Assembly: GCA_938005315.1 (NCBI GenBank)
Contig: CALLOB010000039.1
Span: 1-54,535 of the forward strand
Direction of reading: 5' to 3'
Origin: an uncultured Phycisphaerae bacterium
GTDB lineage: Bacteria; Planctomycetota; Phycisphaerae; UBA1845; PWPN01
Length of the DNA stretch: 54,535 nucleotides
Shown piece after piece: positions 39,999-46,876 of this stretch; position 1 is the first letter of the stretch; each line of letters starts with the position of its first letter. Both the position numbers and the translations under genes were made by a program. The notes below the pieces were generated by a model, which saw nothing but the letters and a program-made list of their open reading frames with translations, searched no databases and was not told where the DNA came from.

Positions 39999-41927
39999 TC
40001 ACTTCTTCTCCTCGAACTCCGCGTCGATGACGTCATCGTCCCGCGACGCGGTACCCGCGCCGGACCCGCTCCCCGACGCGGCCTCCGGACCCGCGGCCGA
40101 TGCGGTCGAGGTCGCGCCGGCCTTCTTGGCCGCCTCCTCGTAGACCACCCGGCCGATGACCTGCAGGGCTTCGCCCAGCCGCTCCATGCTCTTGCGCAGG
40201 GCATCCTTGTCGTCGCCGCGGGCCGCCTCGCGGACCTGGTTGACCGCCGACTCGATGTTGCCGCGGTCGGCAGGCCCGACCTTGTCGCCGTACTCCTTGA
40301 GGGCCTTCTCGGCCCGGTAGATCTCGCTGTCGGCCTGGTTCTTGAGGTCCACCAGCTCGCGGCGGGCCTTGTCCTCGGCGGCGTGCAGCTCGGCCTCCCT
40401 GCGCATCCGCTCGATCTCCTCCTTGCTCAGTCCCGAGGAGCCCACGATCCGGATCGACTGGGCCTTGCCGGTGGCGGTGTCCTTGGCCGAGACGTTGAGA
40501 ATCCCGTTGGCGTCGATGTCGAAGGTGACCTCGATCTGCGGGACGCCGCGCGGCGCCGGGGCGATGCCGGTGAGATTGAACTTGCCCAGTGAGCGGTTGT
40601 CGGCCGCCATCTCGCGCTCGCCCTGGAGCACGTGGATGGTGACCTCGGTCTGGCCGTCGGCGGCGGTGCTGAACGTCTCCTTCTTGCTGGTCGGGATCGT
40701 GGTGTTGCGCTCGATGAGGCGCGTCATCACGCCGCCGAGCGTCTCCACTCCCAGCGACAGGGGGGTGACATCCAGCAGCACGATGTCGTCCTTCTCGCCG
40801 CTGAGCACCGCCCCCTGGATGGCCGCCCCGATGGCCACAACCTCGTCCGGGTTGATGCTCTTGTTGGGCTCCTTCCCGAAGATCTCGCGGGCCAGCCTCT
40901 GGACGGCCGGCATGCGCGTCGAGCCGCCGACCAGCACCACCTCGTCGATGTCCTTGGGCGACAGCTTGGCGTCGCTGAGGGCCCGCAGCACAGGCCCGCG
41001 ACAGCGCTCGGTCAGCTTCTCGGTGAGCTGCTCGAACTTCGCCCGCGTGATGGTCTGCTGGAGGTGCCGGGGGCCGGCCGCGTCGGCGGTGATGAACGGC
41101 AGGTTGATGGTCGTCTCCTGCACGGTCGACAGCTCGCACTTGGCCTTCTCGCAGGCCTCCTTCAGCCGCTGCAGGGCCATCGGGTCCTTCCGCAGGTCGA
41201 TCCCTTCCTTGCGGCGGAACTCGTCGGCCACGTAGTTGATCAGCTCCTCGTCGTAGTCGTCGCCGCCGAGGTGCGTGTCCCCGTTGGTGCTCAGAACCTC
41301 GAAGACGTTGTCGCCGATGTCCAGGATGGAGATATCGAACGTGCCCCCGCCCAGATCGAACACCGCGATCTTCTCGTTGCGCTTCTTCTCCAGCCCGTAG
41401 GCCAGGGCCGCCGCCGTCGGCTCGTTGATGATCCGCTCGACCTTCAACCCGGCGATCTCGCCGGCATCCTTGGTCGCCTGCCGCTGGGAGTCGTTGAAGT
41501 ACGCCGGGACGGTGATCACCGCCCGGTCCACCTTCTCGCCGAGGTAGTCCTCCGCGGTCTTCTTCAGGTCCCGCAGGACCATCGCCGAGATCTCCGGCGG
41601 CGTGTACTCCTTGCCCCGCACTTCGACCTTCACCAGGTCGTACTCGCCCCCGACGATCTTGTAGGGCACGATCTTCTCCTCGGCGTGCACCTCGTTGTGC
41701 CGCCGGCCCATGAACCGCTTGATCGAGAAGATCGTGTTCTGAGGATTCGTCACCTGCTGATGCTTGGCGATCTGGCCCACCAGGATCTCGCCCTTGTCGG
41801 TGAAGCCCACCACCGAGGGGGTCAGCCGCGAACCTTGCGCGTTGGTCAGCACCTTCGGCTGGTCGCCCTCCATGATCGCCACGACGGAGTTGGTCGTCCC
41901 CAGGTCGATTCCGATGATCCGCGACAT
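39999..41927 (-). CDS. dnaK: Chaperone DnaK (Hsp70)
   Basis: A 642-residue Hsp70 that binds exposed hydrophobic segments in an ATP-dependent cycle. Seen: [18 protein letters not shown] at the N terminus, phosphate loop [29 protein letters not shown], linker [13 protein letters not shown], substrate domain, helical lid, and the acidic end [20 protein letters not shown] precedes the ATG. No dnaJ or grpE adjoins. No CIRCE operator (TTAGCACTC type) is seen; instead a sigma-54 promoter matches 60 bases upstream. Full length. Confidence 0.97.
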   Translation of the reverse strand: MSRIIGIDLGTTNSVVAIMEGDQPKVLTNAQGSRLTPSVVGFTDKGEILVGQIAKHQQVTNPQNTIFSIKRFMGRRHNEVHAEEKIVPYKIVGGEYDLVKVEVRGKEYTPPEISAMVLRDLKKTAEDYLGEKVDRAVITVPAYFNDSQRQATKDAGEIAGLKVERIINEPTAAALAYGLEKKRNEKIAVFDLGGGTFDISILDIGDNVFEVLSTNGDTHLGGDDYDEELINYVADEFRRKEGIDLRKDPMALQRLKEACEKAKCELSTVQETTINLPFITADAAGPRHLQQTITRAKFEQLTEKLTERCRGPVLRALSDAKLSPKDIDEVVLVGGSTRMPAVQRLAREIFGKEPNKSINPDEVVAIGAAIQGAVLSGEKDDIVLLDVTPLSLGVETLGGVMTRLIERNTTIPTSKKETFSTAADGQTEVTIHVLQGEREMAADNRSLGKFNLTGIAPAPRGVPQIEVTFDIDANGILNVSAKDTATGKAQSIRIVGSSGLSKEEIERMRREAELHAAEDKARRELVDLKNQADSEIYRAEKALKEYGDKVGPADRGNIESAVNQVREAARGDDKDALRKSMERLGEALQVIGRVVYEEAAKKAGATSTASAAGPEAASGSGSGAGTASRDDDVIDAEFEEKK

Positions 41928-41997
41928 CTTGGCGTCTCCTTAGGTGTCGATGGAGCATCCGCGCGCTGCGAGCGCAGCTGTTCCCGACCCGACGATC

Positions 41998-42014
41998 TGC
42001 AATCCCGGTGCCAG
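41998..42014 (-). promoter_or_regulatory. Predicted sigma-54 promoter of dnaK
   Basis: On the minus strand, CTGGCACCGGGATTGCA has -24 TGGCAC and -12 TTGCA with GG and GC ten bases apart. Expected start near 41987, giving a leader of about 60 bases. Confidence 0.65.
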
Positions 42015-42099
42015 ACGCCATTCCTTTGCCATCCGAACATAACGTCATTATCTGCAGAGCCTTGTAGCGAGAATGCCTCCGGGCGAGTCCCCGCGGATC

Positions 42100-42116
42100 C
42101 CTGCCAGAGTGGCAGG
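42100..42116. promoter_or_regulatory. Inverted repeat between dnaK and ACT gene
   Basis: CCTGCCA and TGGCAGG are perfect inverted arms around GAG. The centre is about 120 bases upstream of the predicted dnaK start, the usual distance for sigma-54 activators, and about 25 bases upstream of the ACT gene -35 box. Confidence 0.45.
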
Positions 42117-42132
42117 CGGGGCGTTTTCACGA

Positions 42133-42160
42133 TTGGCACATTCGCCGAATCCGTTACACT
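42133..42160 (+). promoter_or_regulatory. Predicted sigma-70-type promoter of ACT gene
   Basis: TTGGCA (42133-42138) and TACACT (42155-42160) are separated by 16 bases, about 120 bases before the start codon at 42283. Confidence 0.55.
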
Positions 42161-42282
42161 GGGCTTCCGGCCGGCCCCGGGCCCGGGGCTCGGATCGCGG
42201 CTCCTGGCCTCCAGGCCGGGCCTTACCCGGACGTCCGCGGCCCCAGACAACGCCGCCCGAACGCCAGGCGAGGGTTGATGGC

Positions 42283-42753
42283 ATGGAAAGACCCCCGTTC
42301 GAGACCATGGAGGGGCAGGCGTTTCCGCTGGTGCGACAGGTTTCGGTGTTTCTGGAAAACCGCGTCGGCCAGTTGCTCAAGCTTTGTCAGAGCTTGGAGC
42401 ACGAGAACGTCAAGATCCTCGCGCTCAGCGCCATCGACTCCGGCGACTGTGCCATTATCCGCCTGATTTTCGACGCCACCGATCCGGCTCTGGCCGCCCT
42501 GGCCAAGGCCCAGTTTCCCGTGAGCGTCGCCGAGCTGGTGGTGGTACGGCTGCCGCCGGGGAACCGGGCGATGATGACCATCTGGTCGGCCCTGCTGACG
42601 GCGGAAATCAATGTCTCCTATGCCTATCCTCTTCTGGCGGGCGGTTGCGGGCCGGCCATCGCTCTCTCGGTGGACAACGTGGAGATCGCCGTCGATACCC
42701 TCCAGCGGCACAAGTTCCAGGTGCTCGGCGAGGCCGATCTGGAGGGCTTGTAA
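42283..42753 (+). CDS. ACT-domain regulatory protein
   Basis: About 156 residues with two ACT-like halves: VRQVSVFLENRVGQLLKLCQSLEHENVKILALSAIDSGDCAIIRLIF is typical of the amino-acid-binding ACT fold (split here by natural strand breaks), followed by a second (WSALLTAEINVSYAYPLLA...AIALSVDNVEIAVDTLQRHKFQVL). Stand-alone tandem ACT proteins of this kind bind an amino acid and control enzymes or transport. The ATG at 42283 follows GAGGG by eight bases; the frame is open back to 42073. No biosynthetic gene is adjacent. Confidence 0.8.
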   Translation: MERPPFETMEGQAFPLVRQVSVFLENRVGQLLKLCQSLEHENVKILALSAIDSGDCAIIRLIFDATDPALAALAKAQFPVSVAELVVVRLPPGNRAMMTIWSALLTAEINVSYAYPLLAGGCGPAIALSVDNVEIAVDTLQRHKFQVLGEADLEGL

Positions 42754-42841
42754 CCGGGCCGGACTGCCAATGTGACCTGCCGGGTCTGAAAACCTGCGGC
42801 TTCCATACCGTCCGCGGACGCTCGGCAGACGAATCGAGGGG

Positions 42842-42859
42842 TTGGCATTGATCTTGCAT
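42842..42859 (+). promoter_or_regulatory. Predicted sigma-54 promoter of zinc peptidase operon
   Basis: TTGGCATTGATCTTGCAT has -24 TTGGCA and -12 TTGCAT with exact GG-N10-GC spacing. Start expected near 42869, about 74 bases ahead of the ATG at 42943. GTCCGCGGAC (42810-42819) is a perfect palindrome about 54 bases upstream of that start. Confidence 0.65.
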
Positions 42860-42942
42860 GACCGCTCGAGCGTAGTACCAGGATACAGCCGGGGCACGGT
42901 TCGGCCCCGCAGACTGGTCGCAATGAAAGGAGGCCAGACGCC

Positions 42943-43641
42943 ATGCTGATGTGGGATCCGATGTATTTCATCTTCGTGGCACCGGGCATCCTGCTGGCCT
43001 TGTGGGCCAGCTTCAAGGTCAAGTCTACGTTCGCCTGGGCCTCCCAGATCGCCACGCGCCGCGGCTGGACCGGCCGGGACGTCGCCCAGGCCATTCTCGA
43101 CGCCGAGGGCATCGACGACGTGAGCATCGAGCCGGTCCAGGGGTTCCTGGGCGACCATTATGACCCCAGGCACAAGGTGCTGCGGCTCAGCCCCGACGTG
43201 TACGCGGGCCGGTCGGTGGCCGCCGCCGGCGTGGCCGCCCACGAGGTCGGGCACGCCATTCAGCACGCCCGCGGCTACGCTCCCCTGGCCTTACGCAACA
43301 GCGTCGTGCCGCTGGCGGGCTTCGGCTCCAGCTTCGGGTGGATCCTGATCTTCGTCGGGCTGGGCATGGGGCTGCAGACGCTCGCGATCGTCGGCCTGGC
43401 GCTGTTCACGATGGTGGTCATCTTCCAGGTGGTGAACTTGCCGGTCGAGTTCAACGCCAGCTCGAGGGCCCGTCAGGCCCTGCTGGCCACCGGCCTGATC
43501 ACCGAGAGCGAGGACCGCGCGGTCGCCAAGGTGCTCAACGCCGCGGCCATGACCTATGTGGCCGCGACCATCACCGCGGTGCTGACGCTGCTGTATTATC
43601 TCTGGCGGGCCGGCCTGATCGGCGGCGGCCGCCGCGACTGA
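42943..43641 (+). CDS. Zinc metallopeptidase, YugP family
   Basis: A 232-residue membrane protein. An N-terminal membrane segment (YFIFVAPGILLALWASF), a motif-bearing soluble region with the zinc site HEVGH (His100, Glu101, His104) in AAHEVGHAIQHA, then two or three further membrane segments (WILIFVGLGMGLQTLAIVGLALFTMVVIFQV and TAVLTLLYYLWRAGLI). The sequence between, NASSRARQALLATGLI, matches the family. Members are thought to be membrane proteases of unknown substrate. The AAAGGAGG ribosome site lies before the ATG. It forms an operon with the phosphatase gene after it, 40 bases on. Confidence 0.88.
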   Translation: MLMWDPMYFIFVAPGILLALWASFKVKSTFAWASQIATRRGWTGRDVAQAILDAEGIDDVSIEPVQGFLGDHYDPRHKVLRLSPDVYAGRSVAAAGVAAHEVGHAIQHARGYAPLALRNSVVPLAGFGSSFGWILIFVGLGMGLQTLAIVGLALFTMVVIFQVVNLPVEFNASSRARQALLATGLITESEDRAVAKVLNAAAMTYVAATITAVLTLLYYLWRAGLIGGGRRD

Positions 43642-43681
43642 TCCCGGGGCCTCGCCCGGCCCGTCGCCACCGAGGAGCATC

Positions 43682-44308
43682 ATGCCCCCTGCCCGATGGA
43701 CCGCCGGATTATCCCGGCGGTTTCTGTTGGTTTGCGGCCTGGCCGTGATCACCGCCGGCGGGGGGCTGGCCGTCAAGTATGGGCGTCATTACCTTTTCCC
43801 CAAACGCTTTGCCGTCGTCGAACCCGGCGCGATCTACCGCAGCGGCTATCTGGAGCCCGGACCGCTGCGGGACGTGCTGCAGCGCTACGGCATCCGTACG
43901 ATCCTCGTCCTGCTCAACGACGAGCCGCAATCGCCCCGGCAGCAGCGCGAGGAACGCGTCGCCCGCGATGCAGGGGTGACGCTGATCCGCATCGGCATGC
44001 GAGGAGACGGACGCGGCGACTTCCAGGACATCGAACGCGCCGCGGACATGCTGGCCGATCCGGCCCTGCGACCCATCCTGGTGCATTGTGCCGGCGGCGT
44101 CAATCGCACTGGTGCCGTCTGCGCCGCCTGGCGGATCAAGCACTGCGGATGGGATCTGGACGCGGCGATGCGGGAGGCCCGGGACCGGGGCTGGTCACCG
44201 CGGGACAATCCCGAACTGATGGACCACATGCGGGCCTTCGTCGCGCAGCAACTGGCCCCGACGTCCGCGTCCGCGACACCGGCCGGAACCTCATCCGCGC
44301 CGCGCTGA
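43682..44308 (+). CDS. Membrane-anchored dual-specificity protein phosphatase-like protein
   Basis: A 208-residue protein with an N-terminal hydrophobic anchor (FLLVCGLAVITAGGGLAVKYG), then a cysteine phosphatase fold: YRSGYLEPGPLRDVLQRYGIRTILVLLND and the P-loop HCAGGVNRTG with nucleophile Cys136 and Arg142. The anchor suggests action at or outside the membrane. The substrate may be phosphotyrosine or a phospholipid. Downstream of the zinc peptidase and likely co-transcribed from the sigma-54 promoter. It ends in a low-complexity Ser/Thr/Ala tail. Confidence 0.82.
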   Translation: MPPARWTAGLSRRFLLVCGLAVITAGGGLAVKYGRHYLFPKRFAVVEPGAIYRSGYLEPGPLRDVLQRYGIRTILVLLNDEPQSPRQQREERVARDAGVTLIRIGMRGDGRGDFQDIERAADMLADPALRPILVHCAGGVNRTGAVCAAWRIKHCGWDLDAAMREARDRGWSPRDNPELMDHMRAFVAQQLAPTSASATPAGTSSAPR

Positions 44309-44319
44309 TCGCCGACGGG

Positions 44320-44688
44320 TCAGGCCGGAAACTGGAACTGAATCCCCACGAGGTAGTCTTTTTCTGTCGGCTGGCAGTAGCGGACGATCGCCTGCCCGCA
44401 GAAGCTCGCCTCCGGCACGTGCAGGGCGATGTCGATGCGTGTCCCGGGGATGAAGGGGACGTCGCAGCGCATGCCCAGGCCGTCCTCGCTCAGGTCGCGC
44501 AACGTGCCGTACCAGTTCTGCCGCCCGTCGCCGCCGCAGGGCCAGATCTCCACCGTGCCGGGGAACGGCCAGCGGGGCCGGTGGCGGCGGTCCTTGCCGG
44601 CGTAAGGGCCCTTCCTGCCCTCCTGCCGCGCGCCGATGACCGCGCCAATGCCTTCGCGCGTAAGCTTGACGATCTGATCGGTCTGCAT
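44320..44688 (-). CDS. PilZ-domain protein
   Basis: A 122-residue protein consisting of a PilZ domain, the cyclic di-GMP receptor fold: basic motif DRRHRPRW (RxxxR type) near residues 33-40 and DLSEDGLGMRCDV (D-x-S-x2-G) about 30 residues later, then IDIALHVPEASFCGQAIVRYC and FLVGIQF-like end (YLVGIQFQF). Both ligand motifs are intact. It lies 61 bases downstream of the coiled-coil gene on the same strand and probably shares its sigma-54 promoter. It would report cyclic di-GMP level; the output is unknown. Confidence 0.83.
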   Translation of the reverse strand: MQTDQIVKLTREGIGAVIGARQEGRKGPYAGKDRRHRPRWPFPGTVEIWPCGGDGRQNWYGTLRDLSEDGLGMRCDVPFIPGTRIDIALHVPEASFCGQAIVRYCQPTEKDYLVGIQFQFPA

Positions 44689-44749
44689 GAAGTGCGTCCT
44701 CCAGGCCCTGTCCCGCAGGCGACCGCCGGCGGCCGACGCCCCGCCGCGG

Positions 44750-45463
44750 TCACGGCGTCGCCGGATCCGAGGCGCGTCGCAGCCTGATGTTCAACCCGCC
44801 GTTATGCTCCAGGCTCAGTGTCCAGACGTCCCCTTTGCGCATCGGCACGTACACCGCCTCGCCCTGGACCACCCGGACGCCCTCCTCGGCGGCCGCCGCC
44901 GGATCGCGGACATACCGCCAGAACTGCGTCCACAGCCGCCGCTCGAACTCGTTCGGGTGCGGCTGCACCCGGAACACGTTCGGCACGTCGCCGGCCGGAT
45001 CGATCGGTTGCCCCTCGGCCGGTGGCTGGTTCTGCCCGTAGACGCGCCGGAACAACGCCAGGCTTTTCCCCCGCAGGGCGTCGGCGGCGGCGACGTGCCG
45101 GTGGTCGAACTTCACGACCAGGGCGTCGAAGAACACCACGCGGTCGGGAACCACGAAGCGCCGTGAGGGCAGCGGATGACCCTGGCGGTCCAGTTCCACG
45201 AACTCCAGGACGGTCCAGTCGCCACCGGCCGATGCCGTTCCGCCGAACGCGTCGGCCGGCGCCTGATCCACCACGTGCACCTCGGCCACCCGGTCCTCGC
45301 CGGTCAGCCGCTCGATGGCCTGACGCAGCGCCTCGCGCTGGCGCTCGGTGTCGTCCAGCTGCCGGCGCAGAAGCTCGGCCTCGCCGGGGACGAGCCACAG
45401 AACACCGGCCGCCCCCAGCCCGGCCGCAGCGGCGGCGGCCAGCAAAGCATGCCTCACCCGCAC
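44750..45463 (-). CDS. Membrane-anchored coiled-coil protein of unknown function
   Basis: Not recognised. About 237 residues: an N-terminal anchor (ALLAAAAAAGLGAAGVLWLV), a coiled coil (EAELLRRQLDDTERQREALRQAIERL), then a globular region (VHVVDQAP, WTVLEFVELD, VVPDRVVFFDALVVKFDHRHVA, and VYVPMRKGDVWTLSLEHNGGLNIRLR). The frame is open to 45538, but the GTG at 45463 follows GAGGGG by about eight bases and keeps the anchor at the N terminus. A sigma-54 promoter lies 130 bases upstream, and the PilZ gene follows. It may be an envelope protein linked to a cyclic-di-GMP pathway (inference). Confidence 0.6.
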   Translation of the reverse strand: MRVRHALLAAAAAAGLGAAGVLWLVPGEAELLRRQLDDTERQREALRQAIERLTGEDRVAEVHVVDQAPADAFGGTASAGGDWTVLEFVELDRQGHPLPSRRFVVPDRVVFFDALVVKFDHRHVAAADALRGKSLALFRRVYGQNQPPAEGQPIDPAGDVPNVFRVQPHPNEFERRLWTQFWRYVRDPAAAAEEGVRVVQGEAVYVPMRKGDVWTLSLEHNGGLNIRLRRASDPATP

Positions 45464-45592
45464 CGTCAGGTCCCCTCGGGGGGCGCGCCGAACCGGACCC
45501 TGCCCGGCCCGACGGAAGTCGCCGCGGCACGCAGGCACAGCGCCCGCCCCAGGTGACGCTGCAGATCCTTATACGATTCTTTCGGCATGATG

Positions 45593-45610
45593 TGGCAATG
45601 CCTGTGCCAA
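45593..45610 (-). promoter_or_regulatory. Predicted sigma-54 promoter of coiled-coil/PilZ operon
   Basis: On the minus strand, TTGGCACAGGCATTGCCA gives -24 TTGGCAC and -12 TTGCC with GG-N10-GC. Start expected near 45583. The element is itself partly symmetric (TGGCA...TGCCA). An alternative sigma-70-like TATAAG (45568-45573, minus) is weaker. Confidence 0.65.
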
Positions 45611-45869
45611 AACCCTCGGCAGCCGACCGTCTTGGCCGCCCGGGACGGCACGCCGCGCCCAGGCCCGACGACCGCGGACGCTGGTTCGCCGGGCAGCACG
45701 GATCGGCGCAGACTGAGCCGGCCCTGACCACGGGGCCGGCACAGACAGGCCGCAAAAGGACTGCTTGTCGCTGCCTACCGGCTCGGAGGCGTATCTCAGG
45801 CAGCCCGGCTCTCTCAGGTTGAACCGGGACGACACCAGACCGCCCATCGGCATCAGAGTCCGGAAACAT
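45611..45869. other. Intergenic region between coiled-coil operon and CRISPR-cas locus
   Basis: No gene or structured RNA is recognised. A minus-strand open frame (45569-45853) overlaps the predicted promoter and has no family resemblance. Confidence 0.35.
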
Positions 45870-45910
45870 TTGACAGGCCCCGGGCTCTGCTGTTAAGAAT
45901 TTTACTTAAC
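45870..45910 (+). promoter_or_regulatory. Promoter and inverted-repeat operator of the cas operon
   Basis: A consensus -35 TTGACA (45870-45875) is followed 17-19 bases later by an AT-rich -10 zone (TTAAGAAT, 45893-45900). The perfect inverted repeat GTTAAG (45892-45897), seven bases, CTTAAC (45905-45910) covers the -10 and likely start. A repressor bound here would block transcription of cas6 onwards. Confidence 0.6.
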
Positions 45911-45952
45911 CGAAACCGCAGCCCGTCCATGACCCTCGGGAGGGGAGCGCGC

Positions 45953-46876
45953 TTGAAGCTGGATACCTGCGATCTGCTGTTCGATATCGAGCTGGCCGGG
46001 CAAGGACCTCTCCCGGCCTTTCCGGGCACCACGCTTCGCGGTGCGTTCGGATTCGCCCTGAAGAACATCGTCTGTCACATGTCGCACCGCAAGTGCGATG
46101 CCTGCCTTCTGCGGATGCGATGCGCCTACCCGGTGGTGTTCGAGGGCATACCGCCGGCCGACCGCCGCATCATGCGCAAGTACCCCAACGTCCCGCAGCC
46201 TTTCGTGCTGCTGGTCGATCAGACGCCACCGCCGTCGCCCGACTCCGCCCGGACCCTCGCGTTCGGCATTCGACTGTTCGGCCCGGCGGTCGACCTGTAT
46301 CCCTTCATCGCTTATGCCGTCATCCGCATGGCCCAGCAGGGCCTGGGTCGAGACAGGATACCGGGCTGCGTCCGACGGATATCCGACGGACGGGGGACTA
46401 TTTACCGGGACGGCGACGAAGGGCTGCAGCCGCCGGCCGGTCGCGTATTGAATATCGAGGATCGGATCTGGCCGGCGTCGCGTATCCGGTTGTCCACGGT
46501 CACTCCCCTGCGATTGCGCGTGGACGGCCATCAGACCGCGCGGCCGGCTTTCGCGGACCTCTTCCGGGCGGTTCTCCGTCGCGTCCGTATTCTCAACGAA
46601 TTCTACGGCCGCGAACCGTTGACCGCCGAAACCGGCCCGCTGTTCGACGAACTGGCCGCCAGCCGGACGGTCGAAGACGCGTTCGTGCCCCGCACCATTC
46701 CGCGCTTCTCCTCCCGGCAGCAGGCCCGCATGGACATCGGCGGACTGACCGGGTACATAATCGTCGAACTGCCCGAGGGGCATCTGCGCAACTGGCTGGA
46801 GGCCGCGGAGATCCTGCATATCGGAAAGGCGGCCAGTTTCGGACTTGGACGGATCAAGTGCGAGGAACTCCCATGA
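45953..46876 (+). CDS. cas6: CRISPR pre-crRNA endoribonuclease Cas6
   Basis: About 307 residues; cuts the repeat in pre-crRNA to leave the eight-base 5' handle. N-terminal RAMP region (LLFDIELAG...FPGTTLRGAFGFAL), the Cys cluster CHMSHRKCDACLLRMRC followed by AYPVVFE, and the C-terminal glycine-rich loop HIGKAASFGLGRIKCEE are those of the Cas6 family with type III systems. The TTG at 45953 is preferred: AGGGGAG lies six bases before it, while the ATG at 45929 has no ribosome site; both are in frame. Ends in an ATGA overlap with cas10. First gene of the operon. Confidence 0.9.
   Translation: MKLDTCDLLFDIELAGQGPLPAFPGTTLRGAFGFALKNIVCHMSHRKCDACLLRMRCAYPVVFEGIPPADRRIMRKYPNVPQPFVLLVDQTPPPSPDSARTLAFGIRLFGPAVDLYPFIAYAVIRMAQQGLGRDRIPGCVRRISDGRGTIYRDGDEGLQPPAGRVLNIEDRIWPASRIRLSTVTPLRLRVDGHQTARPAFADLFRAVLRRVRILNEFYGREPLTAETGPLFDELAASRTVEDAFVPRTIPRFSSRQQARMDIGGLTGYIIVELPEGHLRNWLEAAEILHIGKAASFGLGRIKCEELP

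Noticed and set aside
41928-42282. CIRCE operator for dnaK
   Set aside because: No TTAGCACTC/GAGTGCTAA pair in the gap; the GCTGCG/CGCAGC symmetry at 41965-41978 is too short.
45770-45835. Minus-strand stretch with GAGAGAGCCGGGCTGCC, recalling the end of a GEMM riboswitch
   Set aside because: The essential GGCAAACC and GACGCAAAGCC cores are absent.
45569-45853. Minus-strand small open frame before the cas operon
   Set aside because: Overlaps a predicted sigma-54 promoter, lacks a ribosome site and resembles nothing known.
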